From Streptomyces cacaoi (GTDB taxonomy: Bacteria; Actinomycetota; Actinomycetes; Streptomycetales; Streptomycetaceae): a DNA stretch of 64,000 bases. The stretch lies in NCBI RefSeq assembly GCF_006539165.1, contig NZ_BJMM01000039.1, positions 1 to 64,000 of the forward strand, given 5' to 3'. Of this stretch, positions 16,984 through 26,200 are shown piece after piece. How positions within the stretch are numbered: position 1 is the first letter of the stretch; each line of letters opens with the position of its first letter. The notes under the pieces are model-generated. The model was not told where the DNA came from and did no database searches. It was given only the letters and a program-made list of their open reading frames with translations. The translations under genes and the position numbers were made by a program.

Positions 16984-18330
16984 GTGATCTCCCGAATCGA
17001 TCTGCGTGGTTCCGCCCCCGCCGAGGCCGCCTCCGGCCCGGCGAACGGTGTGATCGACCGCGACCTGCTGCCCCGTGCCGAGCTGGACGTCGAGGCCGCC
17101 CTGGCGAAGGTGCGGCCCCTCTGCGAGGACGTCCATCATCGCGGGACGGCGGCGGTGCTGGAGCTGACGGAGCGGTTCGACGGCGTGCGGCCCGAGCAGC
17201 TGCGGGTGCCCGCCGAGGCACTGGAGAAGGCGCTCGCCGGGCTGGATCCGGCGGTGCGCGCGGCGCTGGAGGAGTCGATCCGGCGGGCCCGGATCGTCCA
17301 CCGCGACCAGCGGCGTACGGACTCCACGGTGCAGGTCGTCCCGGGCGGGACGGTCACCGAGCGCTGGGTGCCGGTGGAGCGGGTCGGGCTGTACGTGCCG
17401 GGTGGCCGGGCGGTCTATCCCTCGTCGGTCGTGATGAACGTGGTGCCCGCGCAGGAGGCCGGTGTCGGCTCGCTCGCGGTCACCTCCCCGCCGCAGGCCG
17501 AGTTCGGCGGGCTGCCGCATCCGACGATCCTGGCGGCCTGCGCGCTGCTCGGCGTCGACGAGGTGTACGCGGCCGGCGGCGCCCAGGCGATCGCGATGTT
17601 CGCGTACGGCACCGCCGAGTGCGCCCCCGCGCAGCTGGTCACCGGCCCGGGCAACATCTATGTCGCGGCGGCCAAGCGGCTGCTCAAGGGCGTCATCGGG
17701 ATCGACTCCGAGGCCGGGCCCACCGAGATCGCCGTCCTGGCCGACGACAGCGCGGACGCCGCCCATGTCGCCGCCGATCTGATCAGCCAGGCCGAGCACG
17801 ACGTGGTCGCGGCAGCCGTGCTGGTCACGCCCTCCGAGGCGCTGGCCGAAGCGGTCGAGGCCGAGCTGGAGACGCAGGTGCCGGCCACCAAGCACAGCGA
17901 GCGCATCGCCGAGGCGCTCTCCGGGCGGCAGTCCGGCATCGTCCTGGTCGACTCCCTGGAGCACGGCCTGGCCGTCGTCAACGCCTACGCCGCCGAGCAC
18001 CTGGAGATCCAGACCGAGGACGCGGCGCGGTGGGCGGCCCGGGTGCGCAACGCGGGCGCCGTCTTCGTCGGCCCCTACGCGCCGGTGTCCCTGGGGGACT
18101 ACGCGGCCGGCTCCAACCACGTGCTGCCGACGGGCGGTTGCGCCTGTCACTCCTCCGGTCTGTCCGTGCAGTCCTTCCTGCGCGGCATCCACGTCGTGGA
18201 CTACACCAGGGACGCGCTGGCCGAGGTCACCCACCATGTCGTCGCCCTCGCCGAGGCCGAGGACCTGCCCGCGCACGGCGCCGCCCTGAAGGCACGGTTC
18301 GCCTGGAACGTCCCGGAGAACAGCAAGTGA
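16984..18330 (+). CDS. hisD: Histidinol dehydrogenase
   Basis: HisD catalyses the last two oxidations of histidine synthesis, histidinol to histidine, with NAD and zinc. The 448-residue length is normal. Conserved segments are VGLYVPGGRAVYPSSVVMN (about residue 137), GPGNIYVAAAKRLLKG, DSEAGPTEIAVLAD and the C-terminal SNHVLPTGGCACHSSGLS with the zinc and substrate residues. It is the first gene of the his operon; its TGA stop overlaps the hisC GTG start (GTGA), so translation is coupled. The start is the GTG at 16984. Confidence 0.98.
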   Translation: MISRIDLRGSAPAEAASGPANGVIDRDLLPRAELDVEAALAKVRPLCEDVHHRGTAAVLELTERFDGVRPEQLRVPAEALEKALAGLDPAVRAALEESIRRARIVHRDQRRTDSTVQVVPGGTVTERWVPVERVGLYVPGGRAVYPSSVVMNVVPAQEAGVGSLAVTSPPQAEFGGLPHPTILAACALLGVDEVYAAGGAQAIAMFAYGTAECAPAQLVTGPGNIYVAAAKRLLKGVIGIDSEAGPTEIAVLADDSADAAHVAADLISQAEHDVVAAAVLVTPSEALAEAVEAELETQVPATKHSERIAEALSGRQSGIVLVDSLEHGLAVVNAYAAEHLEIQTEDAARWAARVRNAGAVFVGPYAPVSLGDYAAGSNHVLPTGGCACHSSGLSVQSFLRGIHVVDYTRDALAEVTHHVVALAEAEDLPAHGAALKARFAWNVPENSK

Positions 18331-19463
18331 CCGAGCTGAACGACCTGCCCCTCCGCGACGAACTGCGCGGCAAGTCCCCGTACGGCGCGCCCCAGTTGGA
18401 CGTCCCGGTACGGCTGAACACCAACGAGAACCCCTACCCGCTGCCCGAGGCGCTGGTGGAGCGCATCGCCGAGCGGGTCACCGAGGCCGCGCGGCAGCTC
18501 AACCGGTACCCGGACCGGGACGCCGTCGAGCTGCGCACCGAGCTGGCCCGCTATCTGACGCGCTCGACCGGCCACCCGCTCGGCCATGAGCAGGTGTGGG
18601 CGGCCAACGGCTCCAACGAGGTGCTCCAGCAGCTCCTCCAGGCGTTCGGCGGGCCGGGGCGTACCGCGATCGGCTTCGAGCCCTCGTACTCGATGCACGG
18701 GCTGATCGCGCGCGGCACCGGCACCGGCTGGATCTCCGGGCCGCGCAACGCGGACTTCACCATCGACACCGAGGCGGCCGTCCGCGCGATCGGCGAGCAC
18801 CGGCCGCACGTGGTGTTCGTCTGCTCGCCCAACAACCCCACGGGCACGGCCGTCGACGAGGCCACGGTGCTGGCGCTGTACGAGGCGGCGCAGGCGGCGC
18901 GGCCCGAGCAGGGCGCGCTGGTGGTGGTGGACGAGGCGTACGGCGAGTTCTCGCACCGGCCCTCGCTGCTGCCGCTGCTGGCGGGCCGGCCGACGCTGGT
19001 CGTCTCACGCACCATGTCCAAGGCGTTCGGCGCCGCCGGGCTGCGGCTGGGCTATCTGGCCGCGGCCGCCGCCGTCGTCGACGCCGTCCAGCTCGTCCGG
19101 CTGCCCTACCATCTGTCGGCCGTCACCCAGGCCACGGCGCTGGCGGCGCTGGAGCACACCGATACGCTGCTCGGCTATGTCGAGCAGCTGAAGGCCGAGC
19201 GCGACCGGCTGGTCGCCGAACTGCGCGCGCTCGGCTGCGAAGTGACCGACTCCGACGCCAACTTCATCCAGTTCGGCCGGTTCGAGGGGGAGGGCGGCGC
19301 CCACGCGATGTGGGAGGCGCTCCTGGCCCACGGCGTCCTCGTCCGGGACAACGGCGTGCCCGGATGGCTGCGGGTGACGGCGGGGACGCCCAAGGAGAAC
19401 GACGCGTTCCTCGACGCGGTGCGTGCCGCCTCGAAGGAGCTGAAGGAGAAGAGCGAGCGATGA
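18327..19463 (+). CDS. hisC: Histidinol-phosphate aminotransferase
   Basis: This PLP enzyme converts imidazole-acetol phosphate and glutamate to histidinol phosphate. The 378-residue fold-type I aminotransferase shows RLNTNENPYPLP at the N-terminus, FEPSYSMHG, CSPNNPTGTA, VVVDEAYGEF and the PLP lysine in SRTMSKAFGAAGLRLGY (about residue 230). The GTG at 18327 overlaps the hisD stop, and its own TGA overlaps the hisB ATG (ATGA), so hisD-hisC-hisB form a tightly coupled series. Confidence 0.97.
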   Translation: MTELNDLPLRDELRGKSPYGAPQLDVPVRLNTNENPYPLPEALVERIAERVTEAARQLNRYPDRDAVELRTELARYLTRSTGHPLGHEQVWAANGSNEVLQQLLQAFGGPGRTAIGFEPSYSMHGLIARGTGTGWISGPRNADFTIDTEAAVRAIGEHRPHVVFVCSPNNPTGTAVDEATVLALYEAAQAARPEQGALVVVDEAYGEFSHRPSLLPLLAGRPTLVVSRTMSKAFGAAGLRLGYLAAAAAVVDAVQLVRLPYHLSAVTQATALAALEHTDTLLGYVEQLKAERDRLVAELRALGCEVTDSDANFIQFGRFEGEGGAHAMWEALLAHGVLVRDNGVPGWLRVTAGTPKENDAFLDAVRAASKELKEKSER

Positions 19464-20050
19464 CGCGCAAGGGTCGCGTGGAGCGGACCACGAAGGAGAC
19501 CTCCGTCGTGGTCGAGATCGACCTCGACGGCACGGGCCGGGTCGATGTGTCGACGGGCGTGGGCTTCTACGACCACATGCTCGACCAGCTCGGCCGGCAC
19601 GGCCTGTTCGACCTCACGGTCAAGACCGACGGCGATCTGCACATCGACACCCACCACACGATCGAGGACACCGCCCTCGCGCTCGGCGCCGCGTTCAAGC
19701 AGGCGCTCGGCGACAAGCGCGGCATCGTGCGGTTCGCCGACGCCTCGGTCCCGCTGGACGAGTCGCTGGCCCGGGTGACCGTCGATCTGTCCGGCCGCCC
19801 GTATCTGGTGCACACCGAGCCCGAGGGCATCGCCCCGATGATCGGCACCTACGACACGACGATGACCCGGCACATCCTGGAGTCCTTCGTCGCGCAGGCG
19901 CAGATCGCGCTGCACGTCCATGTGCCCTACGGCCGCAACGCGCACCACATCGTCGAGTGTCAGTTCAAGGCGCTCGCCCGTGCGCTGCGGTACGCGGCCG
20001 AGATCGACCCGCGGCAGACGGGCGTCCCCTCCACGAAGGGTGCGCTGTGA
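19460..20050 (+). CDS. hisB: Imidazoleglycerol-phosphate dehydratase
   Basis: HisB removes water from imidazoleglycerol phosphate, the step before HisC. The 196-residue product is the monofunctional dehydratase (no phosphatase domain). The manganese-binding repeats are visible: GFYDHMLDQLGRHG, DTHHTIEDTALALG, and NAHHIVECQFKALARALR. The ATG at 19460 overlaps the hisC stop. A gap of 37 bases separates it from the next small membrane protein gene. Confidence 0.98.
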   Translation: MTRKGRVERTTKETSVVVEIDLDGTGRVDVSTGVGFYDHMLDQLGRHGLFDLTVKTDGDLHIDTHHTIEDTALALGAAFKQALGDKRGIVRFADASVPLDESLARVTVDLSGRPYLVHTEPEGIAPMIGTYDTTMTRHILESFVAQAQIALHVHVPYGRNAHHIVECQFKALARALRYAAEIDPRQTGVPSTKGAL

Positions 20051-20087
20051 TGCGCGGGCGCGGGCCGCTGCGTGCGGAGGTGGCCGC

Positions 20088-20252
20088 ATGACGGGGCTGT
20101 CCGCGATTCTGATCTTCGTCGGGCTGTTCCTGGCCGGCGGCGCGATCTCCTTCTGGAAGCAGAAGCTGCCCAAGGGCGTCGTGGTGCTGCTGGCCGGTGC
20201 CTCCGTGCTGGCCCTGCTGGCCGGGATCCTGCGACTGGACTGGTGGTCATGA
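20088..20252 (+). CDS. 54-residue two-helix membrane protein inside the his operon
   Basis: The short product has two hydrophobic stretches, LSAILIFVGLFLAGGAISFW and VVVLLAGASVLALLAGILRL, joined by KQKLPKG, and ends in DWWS. A strong GGAGG lies seven bases before the ATG, and its TGA overlaps the hisH ATG (ATGA), which argues that it is translated and coupled to hisH. A protein of this kind at this place is familiar in Streptomyces his operons. No function is known; a membrane role near histidine synthesis is speculation. Confidence 0.8.
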   Translation: MTGLSAILIFVGLFLAGGAISFWKQKLPKGVVVLLAGASVLALLAGILRLDWWS

Positions 20253-20908
20253 GCGGCGCCGCGGACAGGAAGAGCGTGGTGGTCTTCGACTACGGCTTCG
20301 GCAATGTGCGCTCGGCCGAGCGGGCCGTTCAGCGCGCCGGCGCCGAGGTGGAGATCACCCGGGACTACGACAAGGCGATGGCGGCCGACGGCCTGCTGGT
20401 GCCCGGTGTGGGCGCGTTCGCCGCGTGCATCGCGGGGCTGCGGGCCGCGCGCGGGGACTGGGTCATCGGCCGCCGGCTGGCCGGCGGCCGTCCCGTGCTG
20501 GGGATCTGCGTCGGTATGCAGATCCTCTTCAGCCGGGGCGTCGAGCACGGCGAGGAGGCGGAGGGCATGGACGAGTGGCCCGGCACCGTCGGCCCGCTGA
20601 AGGCCGACCCGGAGCACGCCGTTCCGCACATGGGCTGGAACACCGTCGAGGCCCCGGCCGACTCCCGGCTGTTCGCCGGGCTGCCGGCGGACGAGCGGTT
20701 CTACTTCGTGCACTCCTACGCCGTGCACGACTGGGAGATGGAGACGGGCAACCCGTCGCTGCGGGCGCCGAAGGTCAGTTGGACCACGCACGGCAGTCGC
20801 TTCGTCTCCGCCGTGGAGAACGGCCCGCTGTGGGCCACCCAGTTCCACCCCGAGAAGTCCGGCGACGCCGGAGCACATCTGCTGAGCAACTGGATCGAGA
20901 CCCTGTGA
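20249..20908 (+). CDS. hisH: Imidazole glycerol phosphate synthase, glutamine amidotransferase subunit
   Basis: HisH releases ammonia from glutamine and passes it to HisF, which makes imidazoleglycerol phosphate and AICAR. The 219-residue class I amidotransferase has the triad: Cys in LGICVGMQILF (about residue 88), His and Glu in TQFHPEKSG near residue 200. The start VVVFDYGFGNVRSAERA is typical. Its ATG overlaps the stop of the small membrane gene. HisF is encoded two genes downstream rather than next to it. Confidence 0.97.
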   Translation: MSGAADRKSVVVFDYGFGNVRSAERAVQRAGAEVEITRDYDKAMAADGLLVPGVGAFAACIAGLRAARGDWVIGRRLAGGRPVLGICVGMQILFSRGVEHGEEAEGMDEWPGTVGPLKADPEHAVPHMGWNTVEAPADSRLFAGLPADERFYFVHSYAVHDWEMETGNPSLRAPKVSWTTHGSRFVSAVENGPLWATQFHPEKSGDAGAHLLSNWIETL

Positions 20909-20931
20909 CCACCGCACGCCCGGAGAGCCCC

Positions 20932-21669
20932 GTGAGCCCTGTGAACAGCAAGCTCGAACTGCTGCCCGCCGTCGATGTCCGGGACGGCCAGGCCGTCCGG
21001 CTGGTGCACGGCGAGTCCGGTTCGGAGACCTCGTACGGCGACCCGATGGAGGCCGCCCAGGCGTGGCAGCGTGCGGGCGCCGAGTGGCTGCATCTGGTGG
21101 ATCTGGACGCCGCGTTCGGCACCGGCGACAACCGGGCGCAGATCGCCGAGGTGGCGGCCGCGATGGACATCAAGGTCGAGCTGTCCGGCGGTATCCGCGA
21201 CGACGCCTCGCTCGCCGCGGCCCTCGCCACCGGCTGCACCCGCGTCAACCTGGGCACGGCGGCGCTGGAGTCCCCGGAGTGGGTCGCCAAGATCATCGCC
21301 GAGCACGGGGACCGGATCGCGGTCGGGCTGGACGTCCGCGGCACCACGCTGCGCGGCCGCGGCTGGACGCGGGACGGCGGGGACCTCTACGAGACCCTGG
21401 CCCGGCTCGACGCCGAGGGCTGCGCCCGCTACGTCGTCACCGACATCGCGAAGGACGGCACGCTCCAGGGCCCCAATCTGGAGCTGCTGCGCAACGTCTG
21501 CGCCGTCACCGACCGCCCGGTGGTGGCCAGTGGCGGAGTCTCCTCCCTTGACGATCTGCGGGCCATCGCCACTCTGGTACCGGAGGGCGTCGAGGGCGCC
21601 ATCGTCGGCAAGGCCCTCTACGCACAGGCGTTCACCCTGGAAGAGGCTTTGGAGGCCGTCACACCATGA
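20932..21669 (+). CDS. priA: Bifunctional phosphoribosyl isomerase A (HisA/TrpF)
   Basis: PriA is the actinobacterial (beta/alpha)8 enzyme that isomerises ProFAR in histidine synthesis and phosphoribosylanthranilate in tryptophan synthesis, replacing both HisA and TrpF. Catalytic Asp residues lie in LLPAVDVRDGQAVRLVHGE and in YVVTDIAKDGTLQGPN; VELSGGIRDD and VVASGGVSSLDDL are the phosphate-binding loops. No separate trpF is seen in this window, consistent with dual use. Three in-frame GTG starts exist (20905, 20932, 20941); 20932 is chosen for its GGAG six bases upstream, while 20941 would fit the shorter known N-terminus (SKLELLP). Confidence 0.96.
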   Translation: MSPVNSKLELLPAVDVRDGQAVRLVHGESGSETSYGDPMEAAQAWQRAGAEWLHLVDLDAAFGTGDNRAQIAEVAAAMDIKVELSGGIRDDASLAAALATGCTRVNLGTAALESPEWVAKIIAEHGDRIAVGLDVRGTTLRGRGWTRDGGDLYETLARLDAEGCARYVVTDIAKDGTLQGPNLELLRNVCAVTDRPVVASGGVSSLDDLRAIATLVPEGVEGAIVGKALYAQAFTLEEALEAVTP

Positions 21670-22115
21670 GCCCTGACCGCCGCGTCGACCGCGTGCAGAG
21701 CGACAGCCCCTGGGAGGACAGCATCGGCTTCGCGCGCGCCGTCGCGGCGGGGGACCGTGTCCTGGTCGCGGGCACGCTGCCGCTGTCCGAGGGCGTGCTC
21801 GTCGGCGAAGGCTCGCCGTACGAGCAGGCCAAGGCCGCGTTCGGCACGGCGCTCGGCGCGCTGGAGCCCTTCGGCCTCGGTGTGGCGGATGTGGTCCGCA
21901 CCCGGATGTATCTGACCCACGCGCGGGACGTGGACGAGGTCGGCCGGGCGCACAAGGAACTGTTCGGCCAGGTCAGGCCGGCGGCGACGCTGGTGGTCGT
22001 CTCCGGCTTCGTGGACTCGCGGGTGCTGGTCGAGGTCGAACTGGAGGCCCTCCGCGGCGCGGCCCGGGCCGGTTCGGAGCCGGCGGCGCCCGGCGAGGGG
22101 CCCGCCGCCGGCTGA
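21666..22115 (+). CDS. RidA/YjgF family protein
   Basis: The 149-residue product belongs to the RidA/YjgF/UK114 superfamily; classic RidA hydrolyses reactive enamine/imine intermediates made by PLP enzymes. Family features are VAAGDRVLVAGTLPLSEG, the central YEQAKAAFGTALGALEPFG and TRMYLTHARDVDEVGRAH. The Arg that binds the substrate carboxylate may be in VVRTRMYLT, but I cannot assign the active subgroup. The ATG overlaps the priA stop (ATGA), placing it inside the his operon where HisC, a PLP enzyme, is made, so damage control is a sensible inference. Confidence 0.9.
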   Translation: MSPDRRVDRVQSDSPWEDSIGFARAVAAGDRVLVAGTLPLSEGVLVGEGSPYEQAKAAFGTALGALEPFGLGVADVVRTRMYLTHARDVDEVGRAHKELFGQVRPAATLVVVSGFVDSRVLVEVELEALRGAARAGSEPAAPGEGPAAG

Positions 22116-22179
22116 TCCGGCCGGGCCGCTTCCGCACCCGAAGAACCGACACCGTGAACGTACGAAGGAGCACACCGCT

Positions 22180-22953
22180 ATGTCCCTGGCGGTCCGAGTC
22201 ATTCCCTGCCTGGACGTGGACGGCGGCCGGGTCGTCAAGGGCGTCAACTTCCAGAATCTGCGCGACGCCGGCGACCCCGTCGAGATGGCGAAGGTCTACG
22301 ACGCCGAGGGCGCCGACGAGTTGACCTTCCTCGACATCACCGCCTCCTCCGGCGACCGCGAGACCACCTACGACGTGGTCCGCCGCACCGCCGAGCAGGT
22401 GTTCATCCCGCTCACGGTGGGCGGCGGGGTCCGCACCCCGGAGGACGTCGACAGGCTGCTGCGGGCCGGTGCCGACAAGGTCGGCGTCAACACGGCCGCG
22501 GTCGCCCGCCCGGAGCTGATCCGGGAGATCGCCGAACGCTTCGGCCGGCAGGTGCTCGTGCTGTCGGTGGACGCCCGCCGGGTGCCGGACGGCGCTACGG
22601 CCACGGCGTCCGGCTTCGAGGTGACCACGCACGGCGGGCGGCGCGGCACCGGCATCGACGCCGTCGCATGGGCGCACCGGGCCGCCGAGCTGGGCGCGGG
22701 CGAGATCCTGCTGAACTCCATGGACGCGGACGGTACGAAGGACGGCTACGACACGGAGATGCTCGCCGCCGTCCGCGCACAGGTGTCCGTACCGGTCATC
22801 GCCTCCGGCGGGGCAGGCCGGGCCGAGCACTTCCCCCCGGCGGTCGAGGCGGGCGCCGACGCCGTACTGGCCGCCTCCGTCTTCCACTTCGGCGATCTGC
22901 GCATCAGCGAGGTCAAGCAGTCCCTGGCCGACACCGGCCACCCGGTCCGCTGA
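22180..22953 (+). CDS. hisF: Imidazole glycerol phosphate synthase, cyclase subunit
   Basis: HisF takes ammonia from HisH and forms imidazoleglycerol phosphate. The 257-residue (beta/alpha)8 barrel has both catalytic aspartates, in VIPCLDVDGGRVVKGV and VLSVDARRVP, plus phosphate-binding loops PLTVGGGVRTPEDV and PVIASGGAGRAEHF. GAAGGAG precedes the ATG at 22180. The loop around residues 138-150 (DGATATASGFEVTTHGGRRG) is typical. It is the last gene of this his block; a Tn3-family transposon sits about 220 bases downstream. Confidence 0.98.
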   Translation: MSLAVRVIPCLDVDGGRVVKGVNFQNLRDAGDPVEMAKVYDAEGADELTFLDITASSGDRETTYDVVRRTAEQVFIPLTVGGGVRTPEDVDRLLRAGADKVGVNTAAVARPELIREIAERFGRQVLVLSVDARRVPDGATATASGFEVTTHGGRRGTGIDAVAWAHRAAELGAGEILLNSMDADGTKDGYDTEMLAAVRAQVSVPVIASGGAGRAEHFPPAVEAGADAVLAASVFHFGDLRISEVKQSLADTGHPVR

Positions 22954-22980
22954 CCCCTCTCCCGCCGCCTCTTTCCCCGC

Positions 22981-23140
22981 CCGGCTCGGCCCGTTCCCGC
23001 CCTCCCCGCCCTTTTCGAGTCCGGCTCGGCCCGTTCCCGCCCTCCGGCCCGGCTCAGCCGTTCCCCGACCCTTTCTCATTCGGCTCGGCCCATCCGCCCT
23101 CCCTCTCCGCCCCTCCCTTTCCGGTCCGGCTCAACCCATG
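22981..23140. repeat. Degenerate tandem repeat (CCGGCTCGGCCCGTTCCCGC units)
   Basis: Two exact copies of a 25-base unit lie at 22981-23005 and 23021-23045; three weaker copies (starting near 23050, 23080 and 23123) keep the CCGGCTCRGCC core. The array fills the hisF downstream region up to the transposon end. No terminator hairpin is obvious, so it may act as one or be a relic. Confidence 0.6.
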
Positions 23141-23166
23141 GGCGGTGGAGGGCGACGGGCGGGAGG

Positions 23167-23171
23167 AAGTC
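23167..23171. repeat. Left target-site duplication (AAGTC)
   Basis: The five bases AAGTC directly before the left inverted repeat are repeated directly after the right one (29470-29474). Five bases is the standard Tn3-family duplication length. Confidence 0.9.
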
Positions 23172-23211
23172 GGCCCTCGGGGAGTATCCGAACGGAAATT
23201 AGCGGTAGCGG
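23172..23211 (+). repeat. Left terminal inverted repeat of the Tn3-family element
   Basis: Forty bases beginning GGCCCTCGGGGAGTATCC match the reverse complement of the right end with four mismatches; similarity continues weakly to CTTGAT about ten bases further in. Confidence 0.93.
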
Positions 23212-23278
23212 AGCGATCTTGATTCCGGTTCGGCGACGTGCCCGTTTTGCCTGCTCAGCGGGCTCTACGTTCCTGGCC

Positions 23279-26200
23279 ATGCCTGTTGAATACCTGTCTG
23301 CTGAGCAAGAGGCCCGCTACGGCCGGTTCGCCACGGAACCCTCACCCGGAGAGCTGGAACAGTTCTTCCGCCTGGACACCAGGGCCCTGGAGCTCGCTCG
23401 GGCGAAGCGCCGTTCGGCTACGAGGTTGGGGTGGGCGGTGCAGTGGGGCACGGTGCGGATGCTCGGCACCTTCCTGACCGAGGACCCCACGGCGGTACCG
23501 GCCTCCGTGGTGCGGTTCGTCGCCGAGCAGCTCGGTCTGGACGACGAGCAATTCGCCGAGTACGGGACGCGCGCGCAGACGGTCTACGAACACGCGTGGG
23601 AGATCCGCGACACCTACGGCTACCGGGACTTCGCGGCCGGGGAGGCGGAGCTGCGGGAGTTTCTGGCGGCGCGGGTGTGGTCGTCGCTTGAGGGGCCGCG
23701 GGCCCTGTTCGACCGGGCGGTGGTGTGGCTGGTGAACAACCGGGTGCTGCTGCCGGGTGTGACGTCGCTGGCCCGGATGGTGGCCGCGCTCCGTCAGGAG
23801 GAGAACGACCGGCTGCACGCCGCGCTGTACGAGGTGGTGCCGTACGAGCTGCGGACCGAGATGGTCCGGCTGCTGGAGGTGCCGGAGAAGAAGCGGGTGT
23901 CGGAGCTGGAGCGGCTGCGGCTGGGCCCGATGCGGGTGTCGGGCAAGGCTATGGAACTGGCCCTGGACCGCGCCCGCGAGGTGCGGGGCCTGGGGGCCGG
24001 CGCGGTGGATGCCGGACGGGTTCCGGCCGCGCGGATGACCGGGCTGGCCCGGTACGGGCTGACCTCGAAGGCGCCAACGCTGAAGCGGCTGGAGGTTACG
24101 CGGCAGACCGCGACGCTGCTGGCGACCGTTCGGCACCTGGAGACCGCGACGGTGGATGACGCGCTCGATCTGCTGCATGCGCTGATGGCCACCAAGCTGC
24201 TGGCGAAGGCCGAGCGGATGGGCAACGACGCCAAGCTCAAGGCCCTGCCGCAGTTGCGCAAGGCCGCGAAGAAGGTCGCCGCAGCAGTCGACGTGCTGAT
24301 GACGACGCCGCCCGCAACCGACACCGGCGAGCTCGTCTCCGTGGTCGACGCGTGGTCCGCAATCGAGCAGGTCGTGCCGCGCGAGCAGCTGGCCGAGGCG
24401 CTCGCCACGATCGCCTCGGTGGTCCCGGAAAGCGACGGGGACGACGACGCGGAATGGCGGGCCGAGCTGGTCGCCCGCTACGGCACGGTGCGTGGCTTCA
24501 TCCGCCTCCTGGTCGAGGTCATCGACTTCGGCGCCGTCGAAGCCGGGACGCCCGTCGTTCAGGCCCTCAAGCAGCTCCCGGATCTGATCGGCCGCAAGAA
24601 GGTCGGCGCCGAAGAGGTCGCCTCCCATCTGGTGACGGGCTCGTGGCGGCGGCTGGTGTTCGCCAACCCCAACCTGCCGCACGGCCTGGTCGACAAGGCC
24701 GCATACTCGTTCTGCGTCCTGGAGCATCTGCACCGCTCCCTGCGCCGGCGGGACGTGTTCGCCAAGGACGGCGACCGCTGGGGCGACCCCCGCGCCAAGC
24801 TGCTGGCCGGGGAAAAGTGGACGGCCGCCGCGCCGAAGGTGCTCACCGCGCTCGGCCTGGAGAGCGAGCCGGCCGGACACCTCGCCGAACTCGCCTCCGC
24901 TCTGCACGCCGCGTACGTCCAGGTCGCCACCGGGCTTCCGGGCAACACGGCGCTGGAGGTCGTGGGCGGGAAGCTGAAGCTGGGCAAGCTCGGCAGAGCG
25001 GAGGAGCCCAAGCTCATGCCGCCGTTCCGGCAGCTGGTCAACGGCATGCTGCCGAAGGTCGACTTCCCCGAGCTGCTGCTGGAGGTCGCCGAGCTGACCG
25101 GGATGGCGGACGCCTTCACGCACATCTCCGGCGCCGACTCTCACATGGAAGGCTTCACCACCAGTCTGTGCGCCGTCCTGCTGACGGAAGCGTGCAACGT
25201 CGGGTTCACCCCGGTCATCAAGCCGGACGTCCCGGCGCTCAGCCGGGGCCGTCTGGTCCAAGTCGATCAGGGCTACTTCCGGGCGGAGAACATCTCGGTG
25301 GCGAACGGCCTGTTCATCGAGGCCCAGGCAAAGATCGACGTCGTGAGGGCGTGGGGTGGCGGCCTGGTCGCCTCCGCCGACGGGGTCCGCTTCACCGTGC
25401 CCGTCCAGACCCTGTACGCGGGTTCGAACCCCCGGTATTTCGGTCTGCGGCACAAGGGCGCCACCTGGCTGAATGTGGTGAACGACCAGGTGATGGGGCT
25501 GGGCGGGGTGGTCGTGCCGGGCACGCTGCGCGACTCGCTGTTCATCCTGGACGCCATCCACGCCCGCGACGGCGGCCCGAAGCCGGAGACCGTCATCACC
25601 GACACCGCGTCGTACTCCGACATCGTCTTCGGCCTGTTCGCCATCTGTGGCTACCAGTTCTCGCCGAGGATCGCCGACATCTCCGACGCCCGGCTGTGGC
25701 GGACGAACACCGCGGCCGACTACGGGCCGCTCCAGCCGGTCTCCAACCACACCATCCGCCTGGACCGGATACGCGCCCACTGGGGCGACATGCTCCGCGT
25801 GGCAGGCTCCCTGACCCTGGGCGAGATCCGCGGACACGACCTCATCCGCATGCTCTCCCGCGACGGCAAGCCCACCGGGCTCGGCGACGCGTTCGCCCAC
25901 TACGGACGGATCTTCAAGACCCTGCACCTGCTCCAGTTCGTCTCTGACGAGGGATACCGGCGCATGATCGGCGCCCAGCTCAACGTCGCCGAGGCCCGCC
26001 ACCGCCTCGCCCGGAAGATCTTCTTCGGCCAGCGCGGCGAACTGCGCCAGCACTACCGCGAGGGCATGGAGGACCAGCTCGGCGCCCTGGGCCTGGCACT
26101 GAACGCGGTGGTCCTGTTCAACAGCCTCTACATCGACGCCGCCGTCAAGCAGCTGGCCGCCGACGGCTTCCCCGTCACCGACGAACTGCTCGCCCGGCTC

